This document shows positions 14,449 through 21,425 of a DNA stretch of 22,253 nucleotides, in pieces (positions within the stretch are counted from its first letter, which is position 1; every line of letters begins with the position of its first letter). Under the pieces are notes generated by a model. That model had not been told where the DNA came from and made no database searches. It worked only from the letters and a program-made list of their open reading frames with translations. The stretch lies in the IMG/VR virus record IMGVR_UViG_3300046777_002776, positions 1-22,253 of that record; one strand, 5' to 3'. This stretch comes from a virus. The translations under genes were made by a program, and so were the position numbers.

Positions 14449-15417
14449 ATGGACTTTGTTGATGTAAAATACATCAATTTGATATCTTCAAGATTTCAAA
14501 GATTTAAAAAAGTAAAAAGTAATCTTTACAACTTTCGTTGTCCAATTTGTGGAGATTCTCAGAAAAATAAAAATAAAGCAAGAGGGTATTTATATCAAGT
14601 AAAAAATAACACAAATTTCAAATGCCATAACTGTGGAGTCAACATATCTTTCAATAATTTCCTTAAACAACTAGATTCTACTTTGTATAAACAATACACA
14701 TTTGAAAAATTTAAGGAAGGAAAAACTGGAAAAAATTTTACAACAGAAACTCCTGTCTTTCAATTTAATACACCAAGTTTTAAACAAAAAATAGATTTAC
14801 CAAAAGCGTCAGAAAATCCTAACGCAAAAATATATTTGGAAAAAAGAAAATTAAACCCAGATAAATTTTATTATACAGACAAATTTAAAACGTGGTCTAA
14901 TTCTCTTCACCAGACATTCGATAATACAGATAATGATGAACCAAGGATAATTATTCCTTTGTTTTATCAAAATACTTTAGTCGGATTTCAGGGAAGAGCA
15001 CTTGGACCAAGTAAAGTCAAATATATCACTGTAATGCTTGATGACAATGCCCCAAAAATATACGGTCTCGATGAAGTCGAAAAAAATAAAACTGTCTACA
15101 TCACGGAAGGTCCATTCGACTCAACTTTTATATCCAACTCAATTGCTCTTTGTGGTGCAGATGGTGATGTTAGTAAGTGGGGCATTGACAATGTTGTTTG
15201 GATTTATGATAACGAACCACGTAATGCAGAAATCCATTCAAGAATCTCCCGTGTCATTGAGCGTGGGGAAAAGATTGTAATATGGCCTAGTACAATAAAA
15301 GAAAAGGACATTAATGAAATGGTTCTGTCTGGACTGAATATTCAGTCTGTGATAGAATCAAATATCTACTCTGGATTAGAAGCAAAACTTAAATTTACTA
15401 CCTGGAAAAAAATATGA
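14449..15417 (+). CDS. 61: DNA primase (gp61-like)
   Basis: A 322-aa DnaG-type primase that makes RNA primers with helicase gp41. The N-terminal zinc ribbon has C31-P-I-C34 and C59-H-N-C62. A Toprim domain follows, with the catalytic E220-G in VYITEGPFDS, the second acidic site D254-N-E256 in WIYDNEPRN and a later KDINEM (D287). Length is close to T4 gp61 (342). Its stop overlaps nrdA (ATGA). Grouping primase with nucleotide reduction instead of with gp41 is the local arrangement; a sigma70-like promoter just upstream points to early expression. Confidence 0.95.
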   Translation: MDFVDVKYINLISSRFQRFKKVKSNLYNFRCPICGDSQKNKNKARGYLYQVKNNTNFKCHNCGVNISFNNFLKQLDSTLYKQYTFEKFKEGKTGKNFTTETPVFQFNTPSFKQKIDLPKASENPNAKIYLEKRKLNPDKFYYTDKFKTWSNSLHQTFDNTDNDEPRIIIPLFYQNTLVGFQGRALGPSKVKYITVMLDDNAPKIYGLDEVEKNKTVYITEGPFDSTFISNSIALCGADGDVSKWGIDNVVWIYDNEPRNAEIHSRISRVIERGEKIVIWPSTIKEKDINEMVLSGLNIQSVIESNIYSGLEAKLKFTTWKKI

Positions 15418-17714
15418 GCAACGGAACCAAAGTTAAAAAGCGTGATGGTCGAATTGAGTCTCTAGACCTAGATAAGATGCATCTTATGGTTGAAGAGGCA
15501 TGTAAGGGTCTTGCAGGCGTCTCTGCAAGTCAAGTTGAAATGACTTCTGGTATTCAATTTTATGATGGAATTACCACCGCAGAAATTCAGGAAATTCTGA
15601 TTCGTTCTGCCTCTGATTTAATTGATTTAGATCATCCTAATTATCAATATGTTGCTGCTCGTCTGCTTCTTTTTGCAGTTCGTAAGCAACTGTATGGAAA
15701 GACGAAGGAACTTCCAACTTTAGAGCAACATATTTATAACTGTGTAAATTCTGATGTATATGATAGTGATATTTTCACTAAGTATTCTAAAGAAGAAATC
15801 GAACGTGCCAACTCATATATTGACCATGATCGTGATTTCTTATTTACTTATGCTGGACTTCGCCAGGTAGTTGATAAGTATTTGGTTCAAGATCGTAGCA
15901 CAAATGGAGTGTATGAAACTCCTCAGTTCATGTATATGATGATTGCTCTGACAATTTTTGCAGAGTATCCAAAAGAAACCCGTATGTCATACGTTAAGAG
16001 GTACTATGATGCAATCTCCAAACACAAAATCAACATTCCCACACCTATCATGGCAGGGGTTAGAACTCCACTTCGACAGTTTGCTAGCTGTGTTCTTGTT
16101 GATGTTGATGACACCCTCGATTCTATCTTTAGCTCTGATATGGCAATTGGCAGGTATGTTGCACAGAGGGCGGGAATCGGCATCAATGCAGGTCGAATCC
16201 GTGGCATCAACAGCAAAATCCGTGGCGGAGAAGTTCAGCACACAGGTGTTGTTCCATTCCTCAAGAAGTTTGAAGCAACTGTCCGATGCTGCACTCAAAA
16301 TGGCATCCGTGGTGGATCAGCAACTGTCCACTTCCCAATCTGGCATCAAGAAATAGAGGATATCTTAGTTCTCAAGAATAATAAAGGAACTGAAGATAAT
16401 CGTGTCCGTAAACTAGATTATTCTATTCAAATCTCTAAACTTTTCTATGAAAGGTTTATTCAAGATGCAAATATTTCACTTTTCTCTCCTCATGATGTTC
16501 CTGGACTTTATGAAGCATTTGGACTTCCTGAGTTCGATGAACTTTATGTTCGTTATGAAAATGATCCATCAATCAAAAAGAAAACAGTTCGTGCTCAAGA
16601 ACTAATTCTTGACCTTCTCAAAGAACGTGCTGAAACTGGTCGTATTTACATTATGAATATTGACCACTGCAATTCACACTCATCATTTAAAGATAAAATT
16701 GAGATGAGTAATCTTTGTCAGGAAATTACTCTACCCACATATCCAATTCAGCATATTGATGATACAAGTGGGGAGATTGCACTTTGCATTCTTTCTGCAA
16801 TCAATGTGGGTAAAGTCAAGTCAGATGAAGAACTTGAAGAACTTTGTGATCTTTCTGTTCGTGGACTTGATGAATTAATTGACTATCAAAAGTATCCTGT
16901 AGCAGCGGCAGAAATCGCCACTAAGGCACGTAGGTCTCTTGGTATTGGTTATATTGGTCTTGCTCATTATCTTGCTAAACTTGGATTTAACTATGATTCT
17001 CAAGAAGCATGGGATGCTGTCCATGGACTTTCTGAATCTTTTCAATATTATCTGCTAAAGGCATCTAATCAACTTGCAAAAGAAAAAGGTCATTGTGAAT
17101 ATTTTGGGCGTACTAAGTATGCTGATGGTATTCTCCCAATTGACACATATAAAAAAGATGTAGACGAAATTACTTCTATTGCACTTGAACATGATTGGGA
17201 ATCTCTCAGAAAGTCTATCCTGGAACACGGTCTCAGGCACTCAACACTGTCCGCACAGATGCCATCGGAGAGCAGTTCCGTTGTGTCAAACGCTACCAAT
17301 GGAATCGAACCTCCTAGGGACTACTTGTCCGTTAAGAAATCAAAGAAAGGACCACTTAAGCAAATCGTTCCTCAATATCAAACACTTAAGAACAATTATA
17401 CGCTTCTTTGGGATATGCCTAGCAATCGTGGTTATATTAATATTGTTGCTGTTATGCAAAAATTCTTCGATCAAGCGATTTCTGGAAACTGGTCATATAA
17501 TCCAGAAAATTATTCCGATAATGAAGTTCCTACTTCAGTAATGGCAAATGATTTCTTAACTACATACAAGTACGGATGGAAAACTTCTTACTATCAAAAC
17601 ACTTATGATATTAAGACTGATGAAGTAGTGGAAGAAAAGAAATCCAAATTAGAAGATTTGATTAGTGAATTAAGTTCAGTAGAGGAGGCAGAGTGTGAAT
17701 CCTGTGCAGTTTAA
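15414..17714 (+). CDS. nrdA: Ribonucleotide reductase class Ia, alpha subunit (NrdA)
   Basis: It reduces ribonucleoside diphosphates to deoxyribonucleotides for phage DNA synthesis. The 766-aa protein starts with an ATP-cone-like segment (VKKRDGRIESLDLDKMHLMVEEA). Redox cysteines correspond to C226 (ASCVLVD) and C458 (IALCILSAIN). The active-site loop is N433-L-C435-Q-E437, and the radical-transfer tyrosines are Y726-Y727 (SYYQNT). The C-terminal swinging-arm cysteines are C761 and C764 in CESCAV, closer together than the C-x4-C of E. coli NrdA. The gene is uninterrupted although nrdA is a frequent intron or homing-endonuclease target. It overlaps primase by 4 nt and nrdB by 20 nt. Confidence 0.98.
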   Translation: MSNGTKVKKRDGRIESLDLDKMHLMVEEACKGLAGVSASQVEMTSGIQFYDGITTAEIQEILIRSASDLIDLDHPNYQYVAARLLLFAVRKQLYGKTKELPTLEQHIYNCVNSDVYDSDIFTKYSKEEIERANSYIDHDRDFLFTYAGLRQVVDKYLVQDRSTNGVYETPQFMYMMIALTIFAEYPKETRMSYVKRYYDAISKHKINIPTPIMAGVRTPLRQFASCVLVDVDDTLDSIFSSDMAIGRYVAQRAGIGINAGRIRGINSKIRGGEVQHTGVVPFLKKFEATVRCCTQNGIRGGSATVHFPIWHQEIEDILVLKNNKGTEDNRVRKLDYSIQISKLFYERFIQDANISLFSPHDVPGLYEAFGLPEFDELYVRYENDPSIKKKTVRAQELILDLLKERAETGRIYIMNIDHCNSHSSFKDKIEMSNLCQEITLPTYPIQHIDDTSGEIALCILSAINVGKVKSDEELEELCDLSVRGLDELIDYQKYPVAAAEIATKARRSLGIGYIGLAHYLAKLGFNYDSQEAWDAVHGLSESFQYYLLKASNQLAKEKGHCEYFGRTKYADGILPIDTYKKDVDEITSIALEHDWESLRKSILEHGLRHSTLSAQMPSESSSVVSNATNGIEPPRDYLSVKKSKKGPLKQIVPQYQTLKNNYTLLWDMPSNRGYINIVAVMQKFFDQAISGNWSYNPENYSDNEVPTSVMANDFLTTYKYGWKTSYYQNTYDIKTDEVVEEKKSKLEDLISELSSVEEAECESCAV

Positions 17715-18882
17715 AATTTCTTCAATAGAAGACCAAACTAGAATTAAAGGAATGACCGTATTCAATACAGAAAAAGTAGATACTAAAAAACAACCAATGT
17801 TTTTTGGAAAACCCTTGGGTATTCAGAGATATGATTCATATAAGTATCCTGTCTTTGATAAACTAACTACTCAACAACTTGGATACTTTTGGAGACCTGA
17901 AGAGGTTTCTCTTCAAAAAGATCGCGGAGACTATCAGACTTTACGTCCTGAACAAAAGCACATCTATACTTCCAATTTGAAGTACCAAATTATGCTTGAC
18001 TCTGTTCAGGGTCGTGGTCCTGGCATGGCATTCATTCCTTATTGCTCTCTTCCTGAACTTGAAGCATGTATGGAAGTATGGGGATTTATGGAGATGATCC
18101 ATAGTCGTTCATATACCTACATTATTAAAAATGTTTATTCTGACCCTTCTGAAGTTTTTGACACTATTATTCAAGATGAACGCATTCTAGAACGTGCTAA
18201 GAGTGTTACTGAGTCATATGATGACTTTATTCAATCTGCACAAAATTATGGTTCATCCAACACCTGGATGCATAATCTTGAAGGTGTTTCATACGCAAAG
18301 GAATCAATCAACGATGTCAAAAGAAAACTGTACAGAGCAGTTGCAAACGTTAATATTCTTGAAGGTATTCGCTTCTACGTTAGTTTTGCTTGTAGTTTCG
18401 CCTTTGGTGAACTTAAGCTTATGGAAGGATCCGCTAAGATTATCTCTCTTATTGCAAGAGACGAAAATCAACACCTAGCAATCACACAAAATATCTTAAA
18501 TAAGTGGCGTGATGGTGATGATCCTGAAATGAAGCAGATTATGAAAGAAGAAGAAGAATGGACTTATAAGATGTTTGACCTTGCAGTAAATGAGGAAAAA
18601 CGTTGGGCAGATTATCTGTTCAAAGATGGTAGTATGATTGGACTTAATGACAAACTTCTTCAACAGTATGTTGAGTGGATTGCAAATCGTCGTCTGAAAG
18701 CAATTGGTCTCAAACCACAATATGACATTTCAGCAAACAACAATCCTCTTCCTTGGACTCAGCATTGGATTTCTTCCAAAGGTCTTCAGGTTGCTCCACA
18801 AGAAACGGAAATCGAAAGTTATGTGATTGGTGGAATCAAACAGGATGTGAAAAAAGATACATTTAGTGGATTTAAACTATAA
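17695..18882 (+). CDS. nrdB: Ribonucleotide reductase class Ia, beta subunit (NrdB)
   Basis: The di-iron tyrosyl-radical subunit (395 aa). Metal ligands are D102, E133, H136, E223, E257 and H260, and the radical tyrosine is Y140 in MIHSRSYTYI. RFYVSFACSFAFGE near 226-239 and ARDENQHL are classic. The C-terminal FSGFKL is the peptide that docks on NrdA. The start is GTG at 17695, chosen because AGGAGG (17683-17688) lies 6 nt before it; the gene overlaps nrdA by 20 nt. A 17-bp inverted repeat starts immediately after its stop. Confidence 0.98.
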   Translation: MNPVQFKISSIEDQTRIKGMTVFNTEKVDTKKQPMFFGKPLGIQRYDSYKYPVFDKLTTQQLGYFWRPEEVSLQKDRGDYQTLRPEQKHIYTSNLKYQIMLDSVQGRGPGMAFIPYCSLPELEACMEVWGFMEMIHSRSYTYIIKNVYSDPSEVFDTIIQDERILERAKSVTESYDDFIQSAQNYGSSNTWMHNLEGVSYAKESINDVKRKLYRAVANVNILEGIRFYVSFACSFAFGELKLMEGSAKIISLIARDENQHLAITQNILNKWRDGDDPEMKQIMKEEEEWTYKMFDLAVNEEKRWADYLFKDGSMIGLNDKLLQQYVEWIANRRLKAIGLKPQYDISANNNPLPWTQHWISSKGLQVAPQETEIESYVIGGIKQDVKKDTFSGFKL

Positions 18883-18940
18883 TTTAAGACTGAAGTTGAA
18901 TGTTGTATAAATAACTATATAACTCAACTTCAGTCTTAAA
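18883..18940 (+). promoter_or_regulatory. 17-bp perfect inverted repeat enclosing a late promoter, directly before a homing endonuclease start
   Basis: The left arm TTTAAGACTGAAGTTGA (18883-18899) is the exact reverse complement of TCAACTTCAGTCTTAAA (18924-18940), with a 24-nt loop. The left arm begins right after the nrdB stop and the right arm ends right before ATG 18941. In read-through nrd mRNA the hairpin would press against the start codon; RNA started at the promoter in the loop lacks the left arm. There is no T-run, so a terminator is unlikely. Confidence 0.9.
18906..18913 (+). promoter_or_regulatory. Perfect late promoter TATAAATA in the hairpin loop
   Basis: Exact late consensus. 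By T4 spacing the start is near 18919, giving a leader of about 22 nt that keeps only the right arm of the inverted repeat. Confidence 0.75.
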
Positions 18941-19459
18941 ATGAATAACTATATTCTTTACTATTACTTAAGGGAGGACTTTAGTTCTCCCTTTTATGTT
19001 GGGTATGGAAAACCAAGAAGAATACACGCAAAACATTTGAGAAGTAATGGAGCAAATCTATTACCACCAAGAGAACGAAGATATATTGTAAAATCTGGTC
19101 TTACCAAAGAAGAAGCAATAGATTTAGAAATAAAGCATATAGCACTTTGGAAAAGAGAGTGTGATGGTGGTATATTATTGAATCAAAATCTTGGTGGAGA
19201 AGGAAAACCAGGGGGACAAAAAACCAGAGGATTTAGTGGGAAAAAACATAGTGAAGAAAGTAAGAAAAAAACTTCATTAAAAGTTGCTGGTAAAAATAAT
19301 CCAAGAGCAAAAAAATATATTTTTATTTCTCCAGATGGAAAAAAATATGTTGTAGAGGGTGGAGTCAAAAAGTTTTGTAAAGAAATAGGAGTAACTTATG
19401 ATGCGGTTTTGGGAAAGAAAAGTAAGAATACAAAAGGTTGGACTATAATAAATAACTAA
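18941..19459 (+). CDS. GIY-YIG homing endonuclease with NUMOD-type DNA-binding motifs
   Basis: A 172-aa free-standing endonuclease. The N-terminal GIY-YIG domain has LYYYLR (6-11) and FYVGYG (18-23), a conserved arginine at R26/R27, a catalytic-type glutamate E63 in DLEIKHI, and N81/N83 in LLNQNLGGEG. GFSGKKHSEESKKK (about 97-110) is a NUMOD3-type minor-groove module. The C-terminal PDGKKYVV...VKKFCKEIGVTYDAVLG...KGWTI resembles a NUMOD/HTH recognition segment. Such enzymes cut DNA lacking their own gene and spread by repair copying; its position beside nrdB suggests a target in or near the nrd genes. The start is TTAAAATG without a Shine-Dalgarno. All expected residues appear intact. Confidence 0.9.
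   Translation: MNNYILYYYLREDFSSPFYVGYGKPRRIHAKHLRSNGANLLPPRERRYIVKSGLTKEEAIDLEIKHIALWKRECDGGILLNQNLGGEGKPGGQKTRGFSGKKHSEESKKKTSLKVAGKNNPRAKKYIFISPDGKKYVVEGGVKKFCKEIGVTYDAVLGKKSKNTKGWTIINN
19447..19454 (+). promoter_or_regulatory. Late-promoter-like AATAAATA for the 45-aa ORF
   Basis: Encoded within the last codons of the endonuclease gene. The expected start near 19460 leaves a 14-nt leader to ATG 19474. Confidence 0.45.
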
Positions 19460-19473
19460 AAAGTAGTTGTAAA

Positions 19474-19611
19474 ATGGACGCACAAGAACTTCGCAATCTA
19501 CAAGAAGCATATTTAGAAGTTTATGATGAAGGATATGCTGAAACACCAGAAGCAGCAGAAGCAATTATGGTGAATATGAGTGAAGAGTGGAGAAACTCTA
19601 TTATCAATTAA
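19474..19611 (+). CDS. 45-aa tagged miniprotein
   Basis: MDAQELRNLQEAYLEVYDEG is nearly the N-terminal tag of the gene at 7019 (MDPQELRCLMEAYTEVY), with a prohead-protease-like L-Q-E/A at 9-12. The remainder, YAETPEAAEAIMVNMSEEWRNSIIN, matches the internal FAETLEDAEFIMAN segment of the same gene. It is therefore a minimal two-module version of the tagged proteins. It may be a functional small virion protein or the remnant of a larger one. No Shine-Dalgarno; A-rich start TGTAAAATG. Confidence 0.72.
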   Translation: MDAQELRNLQEAYLEVYDEGYAETPEAAEAIMVNMSEEWRNSIIN

Positions 19612-19629
19612 TCTATTTTAGTTTTTATT

Positions 19630-19791
19630 ATGTTACCAAAAATACTTTCGCAGGATTCCAATTATGATGATTGGTGCGAACAGGAAATCCTGAACGCATA
19701 TAAAGAAGCGGCAGAATATGATGACTTTTTGTTTGGAGATTATGACTATCCTAAAGAATGGTTAGGTAAAAACACAAACGATATTGTATAG
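19630..19791 (+). CDS. Small acidic hypothetical protein (53 aa)
   Basis: MLPKILSQDSNYDDWCEQEI is followed by LNAYKEAAEYDDFLFGDYDY and PKEWLGKNTNDIV. It is rich in Asp, Tyr and Trp. The reading frame is complete, sits 18 nt after the 45-aa ORF and ends just before a terminator, which supports it being real. No ribosome site and no recognised family. Confidence 0.55.
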   Translation: MLPKILSQDSNYDDWCEQEILNAYKEAAEYDDFLFGDYDYPKEWLGKNTNDIV

Positions 19792-19793
19792 AT

Positions 19794-19819
19794 AAAGGAG
19801 GTTATTACCTCCTTTTTTT
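19794..19819 (+). terminator. Terminator fused to the next start codon
   Basis: AAAGGAGGT (19794-19802) pairs with ACCTCCTTT (19807-19815) around TATT. T-run 19813-19819, then ATG directly at 19820. The left arm contains AGGAGG, which would be hidden in the stem. Confidence 0.88.
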
Positions 19820-19975
19820 ATGGTACATGTTTCAGACATATTAGAACTTAAAGCAAAATTAGATGGGTTAAAGCATCAACTTTATAATGAACAAGCACAC
19901 CCATACGATAAAGAACTTGCAAATAAATACCTTAACAAAGTGATTGACTATGTTAATGAGTTGCAGTTATACTAA
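19820..19975 (+). CDS. Small hypothetical protein (51 aa)
   Basis: MVHVSDILELKAKLDGLKHQ is followed by LYNEQAHPYDKELANKYLNK and VIDYVNELQLY. Predicted as two helices with a central HPYD turn; no cysteines or membrane segment. Function not recognised. Its ATG abuts the T-run of the preceding terminator, so it would be made only from read-through RNA or an unseen promoter. It overlaps the following gene by 32 nt in another frame. Confidence 0.55.
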   Translation: MVHVSDILELKAKLDGLKHQLYNEQAHPYDKELANKYLNKVIDYVNELQLY

Positions 19976-20393
19976 TCCTTGGTTATATGATGGAAAACCT
20001 TTTGATTCGTGCGATATTCAAGATTATTTTGGTTTTGTTTATCTTATACAAAACAATCTTAATGGTAGGAAATATATTGGTAGGAAATATCTGTGGCAGT
20101 TTAGAACACCTAAAGGTAAAAAAAGAAAAGTAAAATCAGAATCAGATTGGAAAAAATACTATGGGTCTTGTCCGGAACTTAAAGAAGACATTGAAAAGTT
20201 TGGTAGAGAAAATTTTAGTAGGATTATCTTATCATTACATAAAACAAAGGGCAAAACAAACTACGAAGAGACACGACAACTCTTCACCAATAACGTACTC
20301 ACAGAGTCCCTTGACAACGGAGAACCAGCATTCTACAATAGCAACATCCTCTCAAGGTACTACCGAAAAGATTATTATGGAAGCAACGACTGA
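19944..20393 (+). CDS. GIY-YIG-like nuclease-family protein (about 149 aa)
   Basis: GFVYLI (30-35) and KYIGRKYLW (43-51) give a clear GIY-YIG core. YYGSCPELKEDIEKFGRENFSRIIL, NYEETRQLFTNNVL and AFYNSNILSRYY then supply the typical conserved E and N positions. Unlike the enzyme at 18941 it has no NUMOD tail. Related single-domain proteins are widespread in T4-like phages and may be domesticated rather than selfish. Three in-frame ATGs (19944, 19950, 19956) leave the exact start uncertain, none with a ribosome site. It overlaps small ORFs at both ends. Confidence 0.8.
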   Translation: MTMLMSCSYTNPWLYDGKPFDSCDIQDYFGFVYLIQNNLNGRKYIGRKYLWQFRTPKGKKRKVKSESDWKKYYGSCPELKEDIEKFGRENFSRIILSLHKTKGKTNYEETRQLFTNNVLTESLDNGEPAFYNSNILSRYYRKDYYGSND

Positions 20394-20550
20394 AGATATT
20401 GTTGCACATGTACGAGAGTGGTCTCTTGACCGTGCTGCAGATAAAAGTATTTCTAAAAAAGATGCCCGTGCTATTCTTGCAGAGTTTTATGAGTGGATTG
20501 AACCTGAAGGAGAAGAACTTGAAATTATTTCTTTAGAACCTGAAAGTTGA
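20377..20550 (+). CDS. Small acidic hypothetical protein (57 aa)
   Basis: Starting at ATG 20377, MEATTEDIVAHVREWSLDRA continues through ADKSISKKDARAILAEFYEW to an acidic end IEPEGEELEIISLEPES. The frame is open further upstream to 20161, but that part lies inside the GIY-YIG-like gene and has a shadow-like composition. It overlaps that gene by 17 nt. Probably two helices; function unknown. Confidence 0.65.
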   Translation: MEATTEDIVAHVREWSLDRAADKSISKKDARAILAEFYEWIEPEGEELEIISLEPES

Positions 20551-20556
20551 CAATTA

Positions 20557-20563
20557 CTAAATA
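20557..20563 (+). promoter_or_regulatory. Late-promoter-like CTAAATA
   Basis: A partial match to the late element, with a start expected near 20569, just before a weak terminator and the folded element at 20634. Confidence 0.3.
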
Positions 20564-20578
20564 CTAACTTATTATGTT

Positions 20579-20603
20579 AAACCCACTATAAAAGGTGGGT
20601 TTT
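20579..20603 (+). terminator. Weak intrinsic terminator
   Basis: AAACCCAC (20579-20586) pairs with GTGGGTTT (20595-20602) around TATAAAAG. Only four T residues follow, so termination may be partial. Confidence 0.65.
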
Positions 20604-20633
20604 ATATTATTAGTCCTTGAAAATGATTTAGAG

Positions 20634-20681
20634 CCGTGGGCACTGCCCCTGAGAAGGGGAACCTCTCCTTTGCCTATACGG
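20634..20681 (+). ncRNA. Predicted structured RNA leader of unknown class
   Basis: CCGT (20634-20637) pairs with ACGG (20678-20681). Across a 2-nt bulge, GGGCA (20638-20642) pairs with TGCCT (20671-20675, one G-U). Inside lies CCCCT-GAGA-AGGGG (20646-20659) with a GNRA-type tetraloop, then a pyrimidine-rich strand. The stretch is much more GC-rich than its surroundings and contains no ORF. It ends 22 nt before ATG 20704, a position fitting a regulatory leader. It could also be a decayed tRNA-like sequence, since GAGTTCAATT follows. By-hand pairing only. Confidence 0.45.
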
Positions 20682-20703
20682 ATGTAGAGTTCAATTAATT
20701 TTA

Positions 20704-21327
20704 ATGCAAAACATCTTTACTGTAGCCCTGCCTCTTCTGGCAACGGTTACAACCACAACGGCAACACTGCCATCATCTGCAATTGCTCCTCAATATTCAA
20801 TTATTAAGGAGTTTGAGACAGAGAAGACAGCAATCCGCGAGGTTGCACCTGAAAAGCCAAAAGAGAAAAGGCTAATTTGTAAAGGGTGTTCATACTATGA
20901 AAACCTGGCATTGGAATTTTTCCAAAATCAGGGAATTAAAGACAGAAACGCCCTTGCTACTATCATGGGCAATATTAAGCAAGAATCTATGTTCGTGCCT
21001 AATATTTGTGAGGGTGGTAGCAGGACCAGATGGAATAACTGCGGCCGCGGTTATGGTCTGATCCAATGGACATCTGCCGACCGTTATTATGGATTGGGTG
21101 ATTTTGCTAGAAAGTTTGGTGGAGACCCATCAAACATTCATACGCAATTACGTTATCTGACAAATGAAGTTCAATGGCAACGAATATCTGATAGAATGAA
21201 AAAACCTGGAAAGTCTATCGATCGTTACATGAACTATGCATATAGTTGGATTGGTTGGGGGCATCATGGTGCTCGCACTTCGTATGCTCATGATTATGCT
21301 AGCCGACTGATCACGGTAGAAGTTTGA
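20704..21327 (+). CDS. Secreted phage lysozyme-like cell-wall hydrolase (207 aa)
   Basis: The hydrophobic N-terminus (FTVALPLLATVTTTTATLPSSAIA, about 5-28) looks like a signal or signal-arrest sequence. A charged linker follows (about 35-57, EKPKEKR). The domain at about 63-205 matches the phage tail-lysozyme type: NALATIMGNIKQESMFVP with likely catalytic E94, NNCGRGYGLIQWTS (111-124), then HTQLRYLTNEV. It would cleave peptidoglycan at lysis or during entry. A signal with a lysozyme domain and no tail-protein fusion favours an export-dependent lysin. No Shine-Dalgarno is present; a folded RNA element lies upstream. A terminator follows 22 nt after its stop. Confidence 0.85.
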   Translation: MQNIFTVALPLLATVTTTTATLPSSAIAPQYSIIKEFETEKTAIREVAPEKPKEKRLICKGCSYYENLALEFFQNQGIKDRNALATIMGNIKQESMFVPNICEGGSRTRWNNCGRGYGLIQWTSADRYYGLGDFARKFGGDPSNIHTQLRYLTNEVQWQRISDRMKKPGKSIDRYMNYAYSWIGWGHHGARTSYAHDYASRLITVEV

Positions 21328-21331
21328 AAAA

Positions 21332-21338
21332 CTAAATA
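21332..21338 (+). promoter_or_regulatory. Late-promoter-like CTAAATA
   Basis: A partial match just upstream of a strong terminator stem at 21350. The expected start is near 21344, so it may be a chance match. Confidence 0.22.
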
Positions 21339-21349
21339 TAAACTAAATT

Positions 21350-21374
21350 GGGGAGTGTAAAAACTCCCCTTTTT
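21350..21374 (+). terminator. Terminator after the lysozyme-like gene
   Basis: GGGGAGT (21350-21356) pairs with ACTCCCC (21363-21369) around GTAAAA, followed by five T residues. Confidence 0.9.
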
Positions 21375-21425
21375 AATAAAAAAACATTATATATACTAAA
21401 CACTATTTTATTTTAGAGGAGTATT

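Noticed and set aside
15987-16298. Minus-strand 103-aa frame opposite nrdA
   Set aside because: Opposite a fully conserved NrdA region; no ribosome site and no recognisable motif.
18883-18940. Inverted repeat as transposon ends or a simple terminator
   Set aside because: Only 58 bp in total with no target duplication seen, and no T-run after the stem; the regulatory reading explains the enclosed promoter better.
20161-20376. Long N-terminal extension of the 57-aa ORF
   Set aside because: It is a shadow of the GIY-YIG-like gene with Ser/Thr/Gln-rich, shadow-type composition; ATG 20377 gives a compact acidic protein.
20634-20700. Glutamine-type (glnA) riboswitch identity for the folded leader
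   Set aside because: CGGATGTAGAG only loosely recalls the conserved 3' strand of that class, and the expected 5' conserved strand and junction are not seen.
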